The notes beneath the pieces are model-generated. The model had not been told where the DNA came from and made no database searches. It saw nothing but the letters and a program-made list of their open reading frames with translations. A DNA stretch of 49,523 nt, from NCBI GenBank assembly GCA_013822085.1, contig PNJV01000014.1, positions 1 through 49,523 on the forward strand. The letters are read 5' to 3'. Position 1 is the first letter of the stretch; each line of letters starts with the position of its first letter. The position numbers and the translations under genes were made by a program. Source of the stretch: Isosphaera sp. GTDB lineage: Bacteria; Planctomycetota; Phycisphaerae; Phycisphaerales; UBA1924. Positions 16,819 to 24,805 of this stretch are shown here, piece by piece.

Positions 16819-17721
16819 ATGAGCCAGCCGGGACCATCGAGCCAGCCGGAGCCCGGGGTGGGCAAGGGGCGTCTCACGTACGGCTCGTACCTGCGGGTGC
16901 CGGAGCTGCTCTCGCTCCAGCAGGAGCTCTCGTCGCCGGCGCACCACGACGAGCTGCTGTTCATCGTGAGCCACCAGGTGTACGAGCTGTGGTTCAAGCA
17001 GATGCTCCACGAGCTGCGCGCCATCGCCGAGCACCTGGACGGCGGGCGTGTCACGCGGGCGTCGCAGCTGTTCGAGCGTGTGCACGCGGTGCAATCGCTG
17101 CTGACGGCGCAGATCCCGGTGCTCGAGACGATGTTCTCGGTGGAGTTTGCGCGCTTCAGGGACAGGCTGCGGCCGGCGTCGGGGTTCCAGTCGGTGCAGT
17201 TCCGGCTGCTGGAGTTCTTCAGCGGGCGTAAGAACGAGCGGATGGTCACGCTGGTCGGGGACGACGATCGGGCGCGGGAGCAGATGCTGGCGGCGCTGGC
17301 CGGGCCGACGCTGTACGATCACCTGATGAGGTGCCTTGCGGGGCACGGGGTGGCCATCCCGGCCGACGTGCTGGGCCGGGACACGCGCCTGGCGTACGCG
17401 GGGGACGCGCGCGTCGCCGAGGCGCTGGCGCCGGTGTACCGCGACTCGCACGGGAGGTTCGACCTGTTCCGGCTGTGCGAGCACTTTGTCGAGTACGACG
17501 AGCGGCTGGCGATCTGGCGGTTCCACCACGTGCAGATGGTCGAGCGGATGATCGGGGGCATGGCGGGCACGGGGGGCTCGGCCGGGGCGCGGTACCTGTC
17601 GACGACGCTCTGGGGCAAGCTCTTCCCGGATCTGTGGGCCGTGCGCGACAGGCTGGCAGACGCCGGCGCGCAGGCCGCGGCGGAGGGTGGAACGGGGGCC
17701 GGGGGCAGGTCGGGGGGGTGA
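16819..17721 (+). CDS. kynA: Tryptophan 2,3-dioxygenase
   Basis: A 300-residue heme dioxygenase that opens the indole ring of tryptophan to N-formylkynurenine. Conserved segments are LTYGSYLRVPELLSLQ, the distal-histidine helix LLFIVSHQVYELWFKQMLHE, SGFQSVQFRLLEF, WRFHHVQMVERMIG (proximal heme histidine) and GTGGSAGARYL followed by LFPDLW. The C-terminal ~15 residues are Gly-rich. The ATG at 16819 is chosen; ATGs at 16810 and 16744 would add unrelated residues. No kynureninase or formamidase is next to it, so its role (catabolism or NAD supply) is open. kdsA starts 20 nt downstream. Confidence 0.95.
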   Translation: MSQPGPSSQPEPGVGKGRLTYGSYLRVPELLSLQQELSSPAHHDELLFIVSHQVYELWFKQMLHELRAIAEHLDGGRVTRASQLFERVHAVQSLLTAQIPVLETMFSVEFARFRDRLRPASGFQSVQFRLLEFFSGRKNERMVTLVGDDDRAREQMLAALAGPTLYDHLMRCLAGHGVAIPADVLGRDTRLAYAGDARVAEALAPVYRDSHGRFDLFRLCEHFVEYDERLAIWRFHHVQMVERMIGGMAGTGGSAGARYLSTTLWGKLFPDLWAVRDRLADAGAQAAAEGGTGAGGRSGG

Positions 17722-17741
17722 CGGCGGGATAATGTGGGCCG

Positions 17742-18608
17742 ATGAGCACGCAGTGCCAGGTCGGGAGCGTGACGGTCGGTCGGGGGCGGCCGCTGGCGGT
17801 GATCGCTGGGCCGTGCGTGCTCGAGACGCTCGAGCTGGGGCTTGAGGTGGGTCGAGTGGTGCGCGACGCGTGCGCAGCGGCGGGGCTTGGGTACGTGTTC
17901 AAGGCGTCGTTCGACAAGGCCAACCGGTCGAGCGTGGCCTCGCCGCGTGGGCCCGGGCTTGAGCGCGGGCTCGGGTGGCTCGGCGAGATCGGCCGGGCGC
18001 TGGGCGTCCCGACGACCACGGACATCCACGAGCCGGCGCAGGCGCTGCCGGCGTCGCGCGTGGTGGACGCGCTGCAGATCCCCGCGTTCCTGTGCCGGCA
18101 GACGGACCTGCTGCTTGCGGCGGGGCGCGCAGCGGCCCAGCACGGGCGGGCGGTGAACGTCAAGAAGGGGCAGTTCATGTCGCCGGGGGAGATGGGCGGG
18201 GCGCTGCGGAAGCTGGCCGAGGCGGGGTGCACGCGCGTGATGCTCACCGAGCGGGGCACGGCCTTCGGGTACGGGCGCCTGGTGAACGACTTCCTGGGGC
18301 TCGGCGACCTGATGGAAGTGACGGCGACGCTGGGCGGTCAGCCGGTGGGGCCGGTGCCGGTGTGCTTTGACTGCACGCACAGCACGCAGCTGCCCGGGGC
18401 CGGCGAGCAGACCGGCGGACGCCCCGAGCGGGCGCCGCTGCTGGCGCGGGCGGCGGTGGCGGCGGGCGTGCACGCGGTGTTCTTGGAGTGCCACCCCGAG
18501 CCGGCCCGAGGGCTGAGCGACGCGGCGACGATGCTGGAGTTGGCCGCGGTGCCCGGGCTCGTCGGGGCCCTGGCGCGGATCCGCGGCGCGCTGGTGGCGG
18601 GGTCATGA
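17742..18608 (+). CDS. kdsA: 3-deoxy-8-phosphooctulonate synthase (Kdo-8-P synthase)
   Basis: KdsA condenses PEP with arabinose 5-phosphate to Kdo-8-phosphate for the LPS inner core. The 288-residue protein is full length: VIAGPCVLET, FKASFDKANRSS, RGPGLERGLGWL, TDIHEP, VNVKKGQFMSP, LTERGTAFGYGRLVND, FDCTHSTQ and FLECHPEP. A Cys in the IAGPC motif (position 25), with His in CTHS, Glu in LECHP and a downstream SDA, is the ligand set of the metal-dependent class. A -10-like GATAAT lies about 10 nt before the ATG. The stop overlaps the rsmH start (ATGA), coupling an envelope gene to a 16S rRNA methylase. Confidence 0.95.
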   Translation: MSTQCQVGSVTVGRGRPLAVIAGPCVLETLELGLEVGRVVRDACAAAGLGYVFKASFDKANRSSVASPRGPGLERGLGWLGEIGRALGVPTTTDIHEPAQALPASRVVDALQIPAFLCRQTDLLLAAGRAAAQHGRAVNVKKGQFMSPGEMGGALRKLAEAGCTRVMLTERGTAFGYGRLVNDFLGLGDLMEVTATLGGQPVGPVPVCFDCTHSTQLPGAGEQTGGRPERAPLLARAAVAAGVHAVFLECHPEPARGLSDAATMLELAAVPGLVGALARIRGALVAGS

Positions 18609-19672
18609 GCGACCCAGCGTCGCGGTCCGATGCCCGGGGGAGAGATGGGAGCGGGGGTGGGGGGGGCGGGGTCGGTCCGGTCGGGGCGAGCGCGGGCCAC
18701 GCGCCGGTGATGCTCGCCGAGACCCTCGAAGCGCTGGGGCTGGGCACGCGCGAGGCTCAGGGGCACGGGGCGCACGGCGGGCCGCTGGTGTACCTCGACT
18801 GCACCGCGGGCCTGGGGGGCCACGCGTCCGCGGTGGCGGCGCTGCTGCCGGCGGGGAGCGTGGTGGTGCTGGTGGATCTGGACGCGGGGAACCTTGCGAG
18901 GGCGGCTGAGCGTGTGCGTGCGGCAGCGGGGGGTGTGGGGGGTGCGGGGGGGCAGGGGTCGGCGGGGTGTGAGTCGCCCGTATCGGTGCGCGCGGTGCAC
19001 GCGAACTTCGCTGAAGCGCCCCACGTGATGGCCGGGCTTGGGCTCAGGGCGGATCTTGTGCTGGCGGACCTGGGCTTTGCCTCGACGCAGGTGGACGACG
19101 CCGGGCGTGGGCTGTCGTTCCGTCAGGACGGCCCGCTGGACATGCGGCTGGACCGCTCGCGCGGCCCCACGGCGGCGGCGCTGATCGCCGGGGCTGAGGC
19201 CGGCGAGCTTGAGCGCTGGCTCCGGGAGTACGGCGAGGAGCGGCACGCGCGGCGCATCGCGGGGGCGATCGTGGCGGCGCGGGCCCAGGGGCCGATCGAG
19301 ACGACGGGGCAGCTGGCGGGGATCGTCCGCGGGGTGGTGCCGCGGGGCGCCGAGCCGATCGATCCGGCGACGCGCACGTTCCAGGCCCTGCGGATCGCGG
19401 TCAACGACGAGCTGGGGAGCTTGGACGTGTTCCTGGAGGCGGTGTCGCGCGGGCACGCCGGCGGGGCGTGGCTGGCGCGCGGGGCGCGCGTGGCGGTCGT
19501 CGCGTTCCACTCCCTGGAGGACCGGCCCGTCAAGCGCGCCTTCGGAGGGCTGGTCGAGCGCGGGCTGGCGGAGGCGGTCGGGGGTCAGCCGGCTCGGCCG
19601 AGCGAGGGCGAGGTCGCGGGCAACCCTCGGGCCAGGTCGGCCAAGCTGCGAGCCGTCCGGGTCGTGGGCTGA
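18605..19672 (+). CDS. rsmH: 16S rRNA (cytosine-1402-N4)-methyltransferase
   Basis: RsmH (MraW) methylates C1402 in the ribosomal P site. Conserved parts of this 355-residue protein are HAPVMLAETLEAL, YLDCTAGLGGHA (SAM motif I), LVDLDAGNL, LADLGFASTQVDDAGRGLSFRQDGPLDMRLD, TFQALRIAVNDEL and VAFHSLEDRPVK. It is longer than the usual ~310 residues because of a Gly-rich N-terminal extension (residues 1-30) and a Gly/Ala insertion between the methylase strands (about residues 104-122). In most bacteria rsmH opens the dcw cluster before ftsL and ftsI, and that order is kept here with one extra gene between. Confidence 0.95.
   Translation: MSDPASRSDARGRDGSGGGGGGVGPVGASAGHAPVMLAETLEALGLGTREAQGHGAHGGPLVYLDCTAGLGGHASAVAALLPAGSVVVLVDLDAGNLARAAERVRAAAGGVGGAGGQGSAGCESPVSVRAVHANFAEAPHVMAGLGLRADLVLADLGFASTQVDDAGRGLSFRQDGPLDMRLDRSRGPTAAALIAGAEAGELERWLREYGEERHARRIAGAIVAARAQGPIETTGQLAGIVRGVVPRGAEPIDPATRTFQALRIAVNDELGSLDVFLEAVSRGHAGGAWLARGARVAVVAFHSLEDRPVKRAFGGLVERGLAEAVGGQPARPSEGEVAGNPRARSAKLRAVRVVG
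18927..18969 (+). repeat. G-rich low-complexity insertion in rsmH
   Basis: Four or more runs of three to seven Gs (GGGGGGTGTGGGGGG-type) sit inside the conserved methylase fold, between the LDAGNL motif and the AVHANF strand. They encode Gly/Val/Ala residues absent from typical RsmH proteins and match the tracts in the cyclophilin and ftsI genes. Confidence 0.6.
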
Positions 19673-19911
19673 GGCGCGGTCGGCGGTCTGGCTTTCCGGC
19701 GCCGCGGGCGGACGGGCGCGGCGAGCGGGCAGGGCGGGCGGAGATGCGGGGGGGAAAGGAGCGGGGAATGGGGAGCGGAGGATGGAGGGGTGGGGGGGTG
19801 AGCGATGGAGAGGGGAAGTTCGTGAGAAAACAGGGGCGCTGCCGATAAAGTGTGGCCCCCGGGCACCGCTGCGCCCGCGCGGGCTGTGCACCCTGGTCAA
19901 GGACGATCACG

Positions 19912-20991
19912 ATGACACGCGAACACAAGCTGGCGTTGATCCTGGGATTTGCGGTGCTGCTGGTTGTGGGCATCCTGGTGAGCGACCATTTCTCGACGGC
20001 GCGACGCGCGGTGATCGGGGTGGAGATCGCGGCCGGTCGCCCCGGCGTCGAGTCGGTGATCCAGGACCCGCTGCCGGGCCCGGCCCCGCTCGTTGGCGGC
20101 CAGACGCTGGCGACGACCTCGATCAACGGCACGCCGCTGCCGGACCCGGAGCCGCTGGCGGATCCGGAGTTGATCGGCCCGGCGGTGGCGTCACTCGACG
20201 GCGGGGAGCCCGAGGGCGCAGGCCCGAAGGTGATCGTGATGGACGGCCGGGTCGATTCGCTCGGGCGTGATCAGAGCGAGGACGTCCCGGAGGGGTTCGA
20301 GGCGGTGGGGTCGAGCTGGAGGGGCTGGGACGCGGCCGTCAGCACGGAAATCAAGCCGTCGCCGATTCAGCAGGGCGCAGCCAAGGCCGGCGAGAGCGAG
20401 GTCGGTCAGGCCAATATCGACAAGGGCAGGCTCGTCCAGGTGGGTGCCGTGGAATTGCCGGTCGGGCTGCCGGTCAGCACCGGGCGCCTCCGCGAGCACG
20501 CGGTGTCCAAGGACGACTCGATGTGGGCCATCGCCAAGCGGTACTACGGCGACGGGGCGTTGCACACCAAGCTGGCCGAGTACAACCAGGGCCGGCTGAG
20601 CAAGGGCGGGGTGCTGCGGGCGGGCGTGACGCTGCGGGTCCCGCCCAGGGACGTTCTGCTGGGCAAGGCGGCCCTGGCGCCCGACGCGCGCGTGGACAGG
20701 TCGGTCGCGGGCGGGGACGGCCCGCGGGTGCGAGAGTCGGGCGACGCGAAGAGGCCGGCGGATCGCCCTCGCGGCGAGCTGGCGGAGCGGGCCCAGGCCA
20801 AGCCCGGGGCTAACGAGGCCGGCGCGGCCCGCGTGTACGTGGTGCGTCGCAACGACACGCTCGGGGACATCTCGCGGGCGCTGCTGGGCACGTCCAAGCG
20901 GTACCGGGAGATCTACGAGCTGAACCGGGGCGTGCTGCCCGATCCGGATAATCTGGTCGCGGGCGTGAGCCTGAAGATCCCGTCGCGCTGA
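19912..20991 (+). CDS. Membrane-anchored protein with two LysM domains
   Basis: A 359-residue protein with one N-terminal transmembrane helix (residues 7-23), a Pro/Gly-rich linker, and two LysM domains. The first is at about residues 194-243 (HAVSKDDSMWAIAKRYYGD...TLRVPP), the second at about 307-359 (YVVRRNDTLGDISRALLG...SLKIPSR). LysM modules bind GlcNAc-containing glycans such as peptidoglycan, so it is probably anchored in the membrane with its LysM modules outside. It lies between rsmH and the ftsL-like gene, a position normally empty in dcw clusters. A GATAAA sequence at about 19844 may be a -10 element. Confidence 0.9.
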   Translation: MTREHKLALILGFAVLLVVGILVSDHFSTARRAVIGVEIAAGRPGVESVIQDPLPGPAPLVGGQTLATTSINGTPLPDPEPLADPELIGPAVASLDGGEPEGAGPKVIVMDGRVDSLGRDQSEDVPEGFEAVGSSWRGWDAAVSTEIKPSPIQQGAAKAGESEVGQANIDKGRLVQVGAVELPVGLPVSTGRLREHAVSKDDSMWAIAKRYYGDGALHTKLAEYNQGRLSKGGVLRAGVTLRVPPRDVLLGKAALAPDARVDRSVAGGDGPRVRESGDAKRPADRPRGELAERAQAKPGANEAGAARVYVVRRNDTLGDISRALLGTSKRYREIYELNRGVLPDPDNLVAGVSLKIPSR

Positions 20992-21031
20992 GCCCGCGGG
21001 CTCGTGGCGAGGCTGAGCCAGGAGGCCGAGG

Positions 21032-21493
21032 GTGTTCATCAAGCTGTGCGTGCTGATCCTTGGTGGCGGCGGGTGCGCAGCGGGGCTGCTGTCGCTGCGT
21101 CAGCAGCGGCTGGACGCGGTGCACGAGATGATCGTGCTCCAGGACAAGATGACGGCGCTGGACCGCGACCTGCTGACGCTGCGGACGCGGATCGCCTCGC
21201 TGGTGACACCCGAGCGTGTGGAGCGGATGGCCCTGGCACTGGGGCCGTTGCGTCCGCTGGGCGTGTCGCTGGGCGAGCGTGACCTGGCGGCCGAGCCCGT
21301 CGAGCGGCGCGAGGGCCAGACGCCGCGTGAGCGCGCTGCGGCGCCCCGGGCGCGGGCGGCGCGCGGCGTGAACGGGGAGGGCGCCTCTGGCGAGCGGCCT
21401 CCGGCGGGCGCGGGTACGCGGGGGGTGGTGGGGGCGGGGGGTGCTGAGGCGGTCGCGTCAGGGACGCAGCGTGACGAGGGGCTGGCGCGATGA
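21032..21493 (+). CDS. FtsL-like small bitopic membrane protein
   Basis: A 153-residue protein with an N-terminal hydrophobic helix (residues 2-21), a predicted coiled-coil (RLDAVHEMIVLQDKMTALDRDLLTLRTRIASL), the segment TPERVERMALALGPLRPL, then a disordered Gly/Ala/Arg tail. Size, topology and its place directly before ftsI match FtsL, the divisome scaffold, although FtsL sequences diverge too much for certainty. The start is GTG at 21032 with GGAGG 8 nt upstream. Its stop overlaps the ATG of ftsI (ATGA). The tail (21419-21447) is encoded by another G-rich tract. Confidence 0.72.
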   Translation: MFIKLCVLILGGGGCAAGLLSLRQQRLDAVHEMIVLQDKMTALDRDLLTLRTRIASLVTPERVERMALALGPLRPLGVSLGERDLAAEPVERREGQTPRERAAAPRARAARGVNGEGASGERPPAGAGTRGVVGAGGAEAVASGTQRDEGLAR

Positions 21494-23571
21494 GTCGGCA
21501 CGCCGGGGAGCCAGAGGCGCCGCTGCGCCACACCGGCGTGGCCGGCGTGCGAGTGGGAGCGTGGGCGCTGGCGCTGGTGGTGATCACCGCGGTGGGGGTG
21601 CTGGCGGTGGTGGCGCGCGTGGCGCAGCTGCAGGTGCGGCCCGAGCGGGCGCTCGAAGCGCACATCGGCCCGCGCGTGGCCACGCGGCCCGACGCCGGCA
21701 GGCGCGGGGACATCCTGGACCGGCGCGGCAGGGTGCTGGCCTCGACACGCTTTGCGCCGCGCGCGTTCGTGGACCCGCAGGGCTTCGACGCCGAGCGGTC
21801 GCTTGCGCACCTGACCGAGCTGTCGCGCGTCCTGGGCGTGCCGCTGGAGGAGATCGGCCCGCGCGTGATCCGTGCGATGGCGCACAACGAGCGTGTGGCG
21901 GCGGTGGCCGGCGCCGCCGGTGGGGGCGAGTCGGGTGTGGATGGCATGAGTGGCGTGGCGGGCGTGGTGGTGGCGGGGGGTGTGGGGGATGAGCCGGGGG
22001 CACAGGTCGCGGCGCGGCCGATCCGGTACGTGCCGCTGACGCGCGGCGCGATGGACGAAGCGGTGGCTGAGGCGGTCGGGCTGCTCAAGATCCCCGGCGT
22101 GCACATCGAGATGGTGCCGGTGCGTCAGCAGAGCGCCGAGGGGCTGGTCGGGGCGCTGGTGGGGCGCGTGGGGGCCGAGCCGGAGTGGAACCGAGCGGCG
22201 GAGGGCCGGCTGCACGAGCGGCTCGAGCCCAGCGCCGGTTCGTTCGCGTACGTGCACGATGCGCGCGGCAGGCCGATGTGGATCGAGCCCGGGGCGTACC
22301 GGCCGGCGCGCCGCGGGGAGGACGCGCGGCTGTCGGTGGACCTGGAGCTTCAGAGGATCGTGGTGGAGGAGCTTGCGCGCGGGGTGGCCGAGGCCAACGC
22401 GCAGGGCGGCCGGGCGGTGCTGCTCGACCCGCACACCGGCGAGGTGCTGGCGCTGCACGACATCATCGCGGAGCGCTCGGACCTGACCGAGTACGACTGG
22501 AAGACGCTGATCCCGCGCGACAAGCTCGGCGGGCCGAGGTACCGGGTGCTCAAGCCGGACCCGGCGCGGGCCGGCGGGCAGTCGCTGGCGCGGGCGCGGG
22601 CGATCGAGGACATCTACGAGCCGGGGTCGACGTTCAAGCCGTTCGTGTGGTCTGCGGTGACCGACGCGCGGCTGGCCACCGAATCGGAGACGCTCCAGAC
22701 GCACGGGGGGACGTACACGACGCCGTACGGGCGCACGATCCGGGACGTTGTGCGCCGTGGGAGCATGACGTGGACCGAGGTGCTGATCAACTCGTCGAAC
22801 ATCGGCATGGTGCAGGCCGCGGCGCGGATGGGGTTTGGGCAGCTGCGTGCGGCGGTGCTCGGGTTCGGCTTCGGGCAGCGCACGGGTCTGCCGCTGGCCG
22901 GCGAGTCCGGCGGGTTGGTGACTGGTGCGCGGGCGTGGACCAAGTACACCCAGACCTCGGTGGCGATCGGGCACGAGGTGGCGGTGACGCCGGTGCAGAT
23001 GGTGCGCGGGTTCTCGGCGTTTGCGCGCCGCGGCGAGCACGCTGGGACGATCCCGAAGCTGACGCTCTGGGCCCTGGACACCAGCGGCGAGGGGGCGCTG
23101 GCGACGGCGGCGGGCCTGGGGGCGACGGCCGAGCGGGCTGTCTCAGCGGGGGCGGCGTTGCGGACGCGCCAGGCGATGCGCGGGGTGACGGCCAACCTGG
23201 ACCGGCGGATGAAGCAGCAGGACCCAACGACGCCCGAGCCGCGCTACGAGCTGTTCGGCAAGTCCGGCACGGCGGAGATCCCGATGGGGGACCCGCCGGC
23301 GGGCAAGCGGCGGCCGCGCGGCTCTGACGGCTACTTCCGCGGGCAGTACTACTCGTCGTTCATCGCCGCTGGGCCGCACGAGGACCCGCGGCTGGTGTGC
23401 CTGGTGATCATCGACGACCCCGGGCCGGAGCTGATCCCGAAGAAGGCGCACTACGGCTCGTGGGTGGCGGGCCCTGTCGTGCGGCGCGTGATGGAGCGGT
23501 CGCTGGCGTACCTGGGGGTGCCGGCGTCGCCGCCGCTGAGCGAGCGGGTGATCGAGCAGCCCGGGGGCTGA
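21490..23571 (+). CDS. ftsI: Division-type penicillin-binding protein transpeptidase (FtsI/PBP3-like)
   Basis: A 693-residue class B PBP with an N-terminal membrane anchor (residues 25-42), the RGDILDRRGRVLASTRFAPRAFVDPQ pedestal motif, and a transpeptidase domain. The catalytic S380 is in STFK, SSN lies at 435-437 and KSGT at 591-594. It cross-links septal peptidoglycan. Between residues 140 and 175 there is a Gly/Val-rich insertion not seen in ordinary PBPs. The ATG overlaps the FtsL-like stop. Its presence implies peptidoglycan-based division, notable if the host is a planctomycete, since many members lack dcw genes. Confidence 0.94.
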   Translation: MSRHAGEPEAPLRHTGVAGVRVGAWALALVVITAVGVLAVVARVAQLQVRPERALEAHIGPRVATRPDAGRRGDILDRRGRVLASTRFAPRAFVDPQGFDAERSLAHLTELSRVLGVPLEEIGPRVIRAMAHNERVAAVAGAAGGGESGVDGMSGVAGVVVAGGVGDEPGAQVAARPIRYVPLTRGAMDEAVAEAVGLLKIPGVHIEMVPVRQQSAEGLVGALVGRVGAEPEWNRAAEGRLHERLEPSAGSFAYVHDARGRPMWIEPGAYRPARRGEDARLSVDLELQRIVVEELARGVAEANAQGGRAVLLDPHTGEVLALHDIIAERSDLTEYDWKTLIPRDKLGGPRYRVLKPDPARAGGQSLARARAIEDIYEPGSTFKPFVWSAVTDARLATESETLQTHGGTYTTPYGRTIRDVVRRGSMTWTEVLINSSNIGMVQAAARMGFGQLRAAVLGFGFGQRTGLPLAGESGGLVTGARAWTKYTQTSVAIGHEVAVTPVQMVRGFSAFARRGEHAGTIPKLTLWALDTSGEGALATAAGLGATAERAVSAGAALRTRQAMRGVTANLDRRMKQQDPTTPEPRYELFGKSGTAEIPMGDPPAGKRRPRGSDGYFRGQYYSSFIAAGPHEDPRLVCLVIIDDPGPELIPKKAHYGSWVAGPVVRRVMERSLAYLGVPASPPLSERVIEQPGG
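21919..22001 (+). repeat. G-rich low-complexity insertion in ftsI
   Basis: Repeated GGGTGTGG, GGCGTGGTGG and GGGGGGTGTGGGGG units encode a Gly/Val/Ala insertion of about 28 residues in the pedestal region, ahead of the transpeptidase domain. The style is the same as in rsmH and the cyclophilin gene. Confidence 0.55.
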
Positions 23572-23586
23572 GGTGCGTCGCGTGAG

Positions 23587-24717
23587 TCAGCGGTGTGCGG
23601 CAGCTGCGCTGCGGGGCGCCCCGGTGGCGGCCTGGGTGGGCGTTGTTTCGGCGGGAGTTGTGCCGGGCGGCGTTGCACCGCTCGGGGCTGGGGCGGGGGG
23701 CTGAGCGGGGGGCGGGGAGGTCTGGGGCTCGCTCAGGGGCTGTAGGAGCGCGCGGGCCTTGGGCTGGCCCGCGTCTAGCGCCGAGCGGGCGAGGCGGTCG
23801 GCGTCGTCGCGGTTGCCGGCCCGCGAGGCCCACTGCGCAGCCTCCAGCAGGAGCGGCCCGTCGGTGGGGTGCGCCTCAGCGGCGCGGAGATAGAGCGCGG
23901 CTGCGGCGGGGGTGTCGCCGGTCATGGCGTGGCACTCGGCCAGCGTGCGGAGGGCCTCGCCGGTAAGGAGCTGCGTCTGGGGCAGCCCCTGGAGGAGCTC
24001 GATGGCCTCTTCGGGCCGGTTGTCCCTGCGGAGGATCCTGGCCTGGAGCACGCGCCAGCGCGGCACGTCGGGCTGGAGCTGCCGCGCGGTGCGGGCCTGC
24101 TCCAGGGCCGACTGCACGCGGTTCTCGTCCAGGGACATCTGGGCCAGGGTCCCCCAGGCCTCGGCGATGGCGGGGTCGAGCCGGATGGCGCGGAGCAGGC
24201 TGATGGTGGCCTGTGGGCGGTCGCCAAGCTGGAGCTGGACCATGCCCAGGAAGAGCGGGTACTGGGGGTTGGACTGGTCGAGGGTGGTCGCAACTTTGTA
24301 ATGTTCGACGGCGGAGGCGCGGTCGCCGGCGGTGTTGGCCACGGTGCCGGCCTCGAAGCGCAGCGGGGCGGTGTCGGGGCCGATGAGCAGGGCGCGCTGG
24401 TAGTGGGGGAGGGCCTCGGCGGGTCGGTCCAGGAGGACCAGGGCCTGGGCGAGGTTGGTGTGTGCGCGCTGGTCGGAGGGGAACTGGCGGGTGGCCCGGT
24501 CGAGCACGGAGACGGCCTCGAGCGGTGCGCCGGCGCGGAGGTGGTCGGCGGCCAGCGCGAGCGCGGCGTCGGCCGAGGAGAAGCGGGCGTGCGCCTCGGG
24601 GGCGCCCGGGGGGCCGCTCAGGGCCCCGGAGATCAGGACGCCGGCGCCGACGAGCGTGCCGGCCAGGAGCGTGATCAGGGCGGGCGCAGCGGCTCGGCGG
24701 AGGGTGTTGGTTGGCAT
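23587..24717 (-). CDS. Membrane-anchored TPR-repeat protein
   Basis: A 376-residue protein with an N-terminal hydrophobic helix (residues 10-32) and about seven to eight tetratricopeptide units between residues 45 and 330, for example AHTNLAQALVLLDRPAEALPHYQRALLIGP and YPLFLGMVQLQLGDRPQATISLLRAIRLDP. A Pro/Ala/Thr-rich tail follows. TPR solenoids serve as protein interaction platforms; the partner is unknown. The ATG at 24717 gives the signal-anchor; an upstream in-frame extension to 25074 is the shadow of valS. It converges with ftsI and diverges from valS, with a perfect 20-bp palindrome in the shared upstream region. Confidence 0.88.
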   Translation of the reverse strand: MPTNTLRRAAAPALITLLAGTLVGAGVLISGALSGPPGAPEAHARFSSADAALALAADHLRAGAPLEAVSVLDRATRQFPSDQRAHTNLAQALVLLDRPAEALPHYQRALLIGPDTAPLRFEAGTVANTAGDRASAVEHYKVATTLDQSNPQYPLFLGMVQLQLGDRPQATISLLRAIRLDPAIAEAWGTLAQMSLDENRVQSALEQARTARQLQPDVPRWRVLQARILRRDNRPEEAIELLQGLPQTQLLTGEALRTLAECHAMTGDTPAAAALYLRAAEAHPTDGPLLLEAAQWASRAGNRDDADRLARSALDAGQPKARALLQPLSEPQTSPPPAQPPAPAPSGATPPGTTPAETTPTQAATGAPRSAAAAHR

Positions 24718-24784
24718 GTGGGCGGTCCGGGGTGAGGGCCCGGCGGGTCGGGGCGCGGCGTGGGAGCCTCGCCGGGGCCGCTCG

Positions 24785-24804
24785 GGCCGATGGTACCATC
24801 GGCC
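24785..24804. promoter_or_regulatory. Perfect 20-bp palindrome directly upstream of valS
   Basis: GGCCGATGGT and its exact reverse complement abut with no spacer, ending one base before the valS ATG and in the 88-nt gap shared with the divergent TPR gene. It could be an operator for a dimeric regulator or, in RNA, a structure masking the valS start, which lacks a clear ribosome site. Confidence 0.4.
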
Positions 24805-24805
24805 G

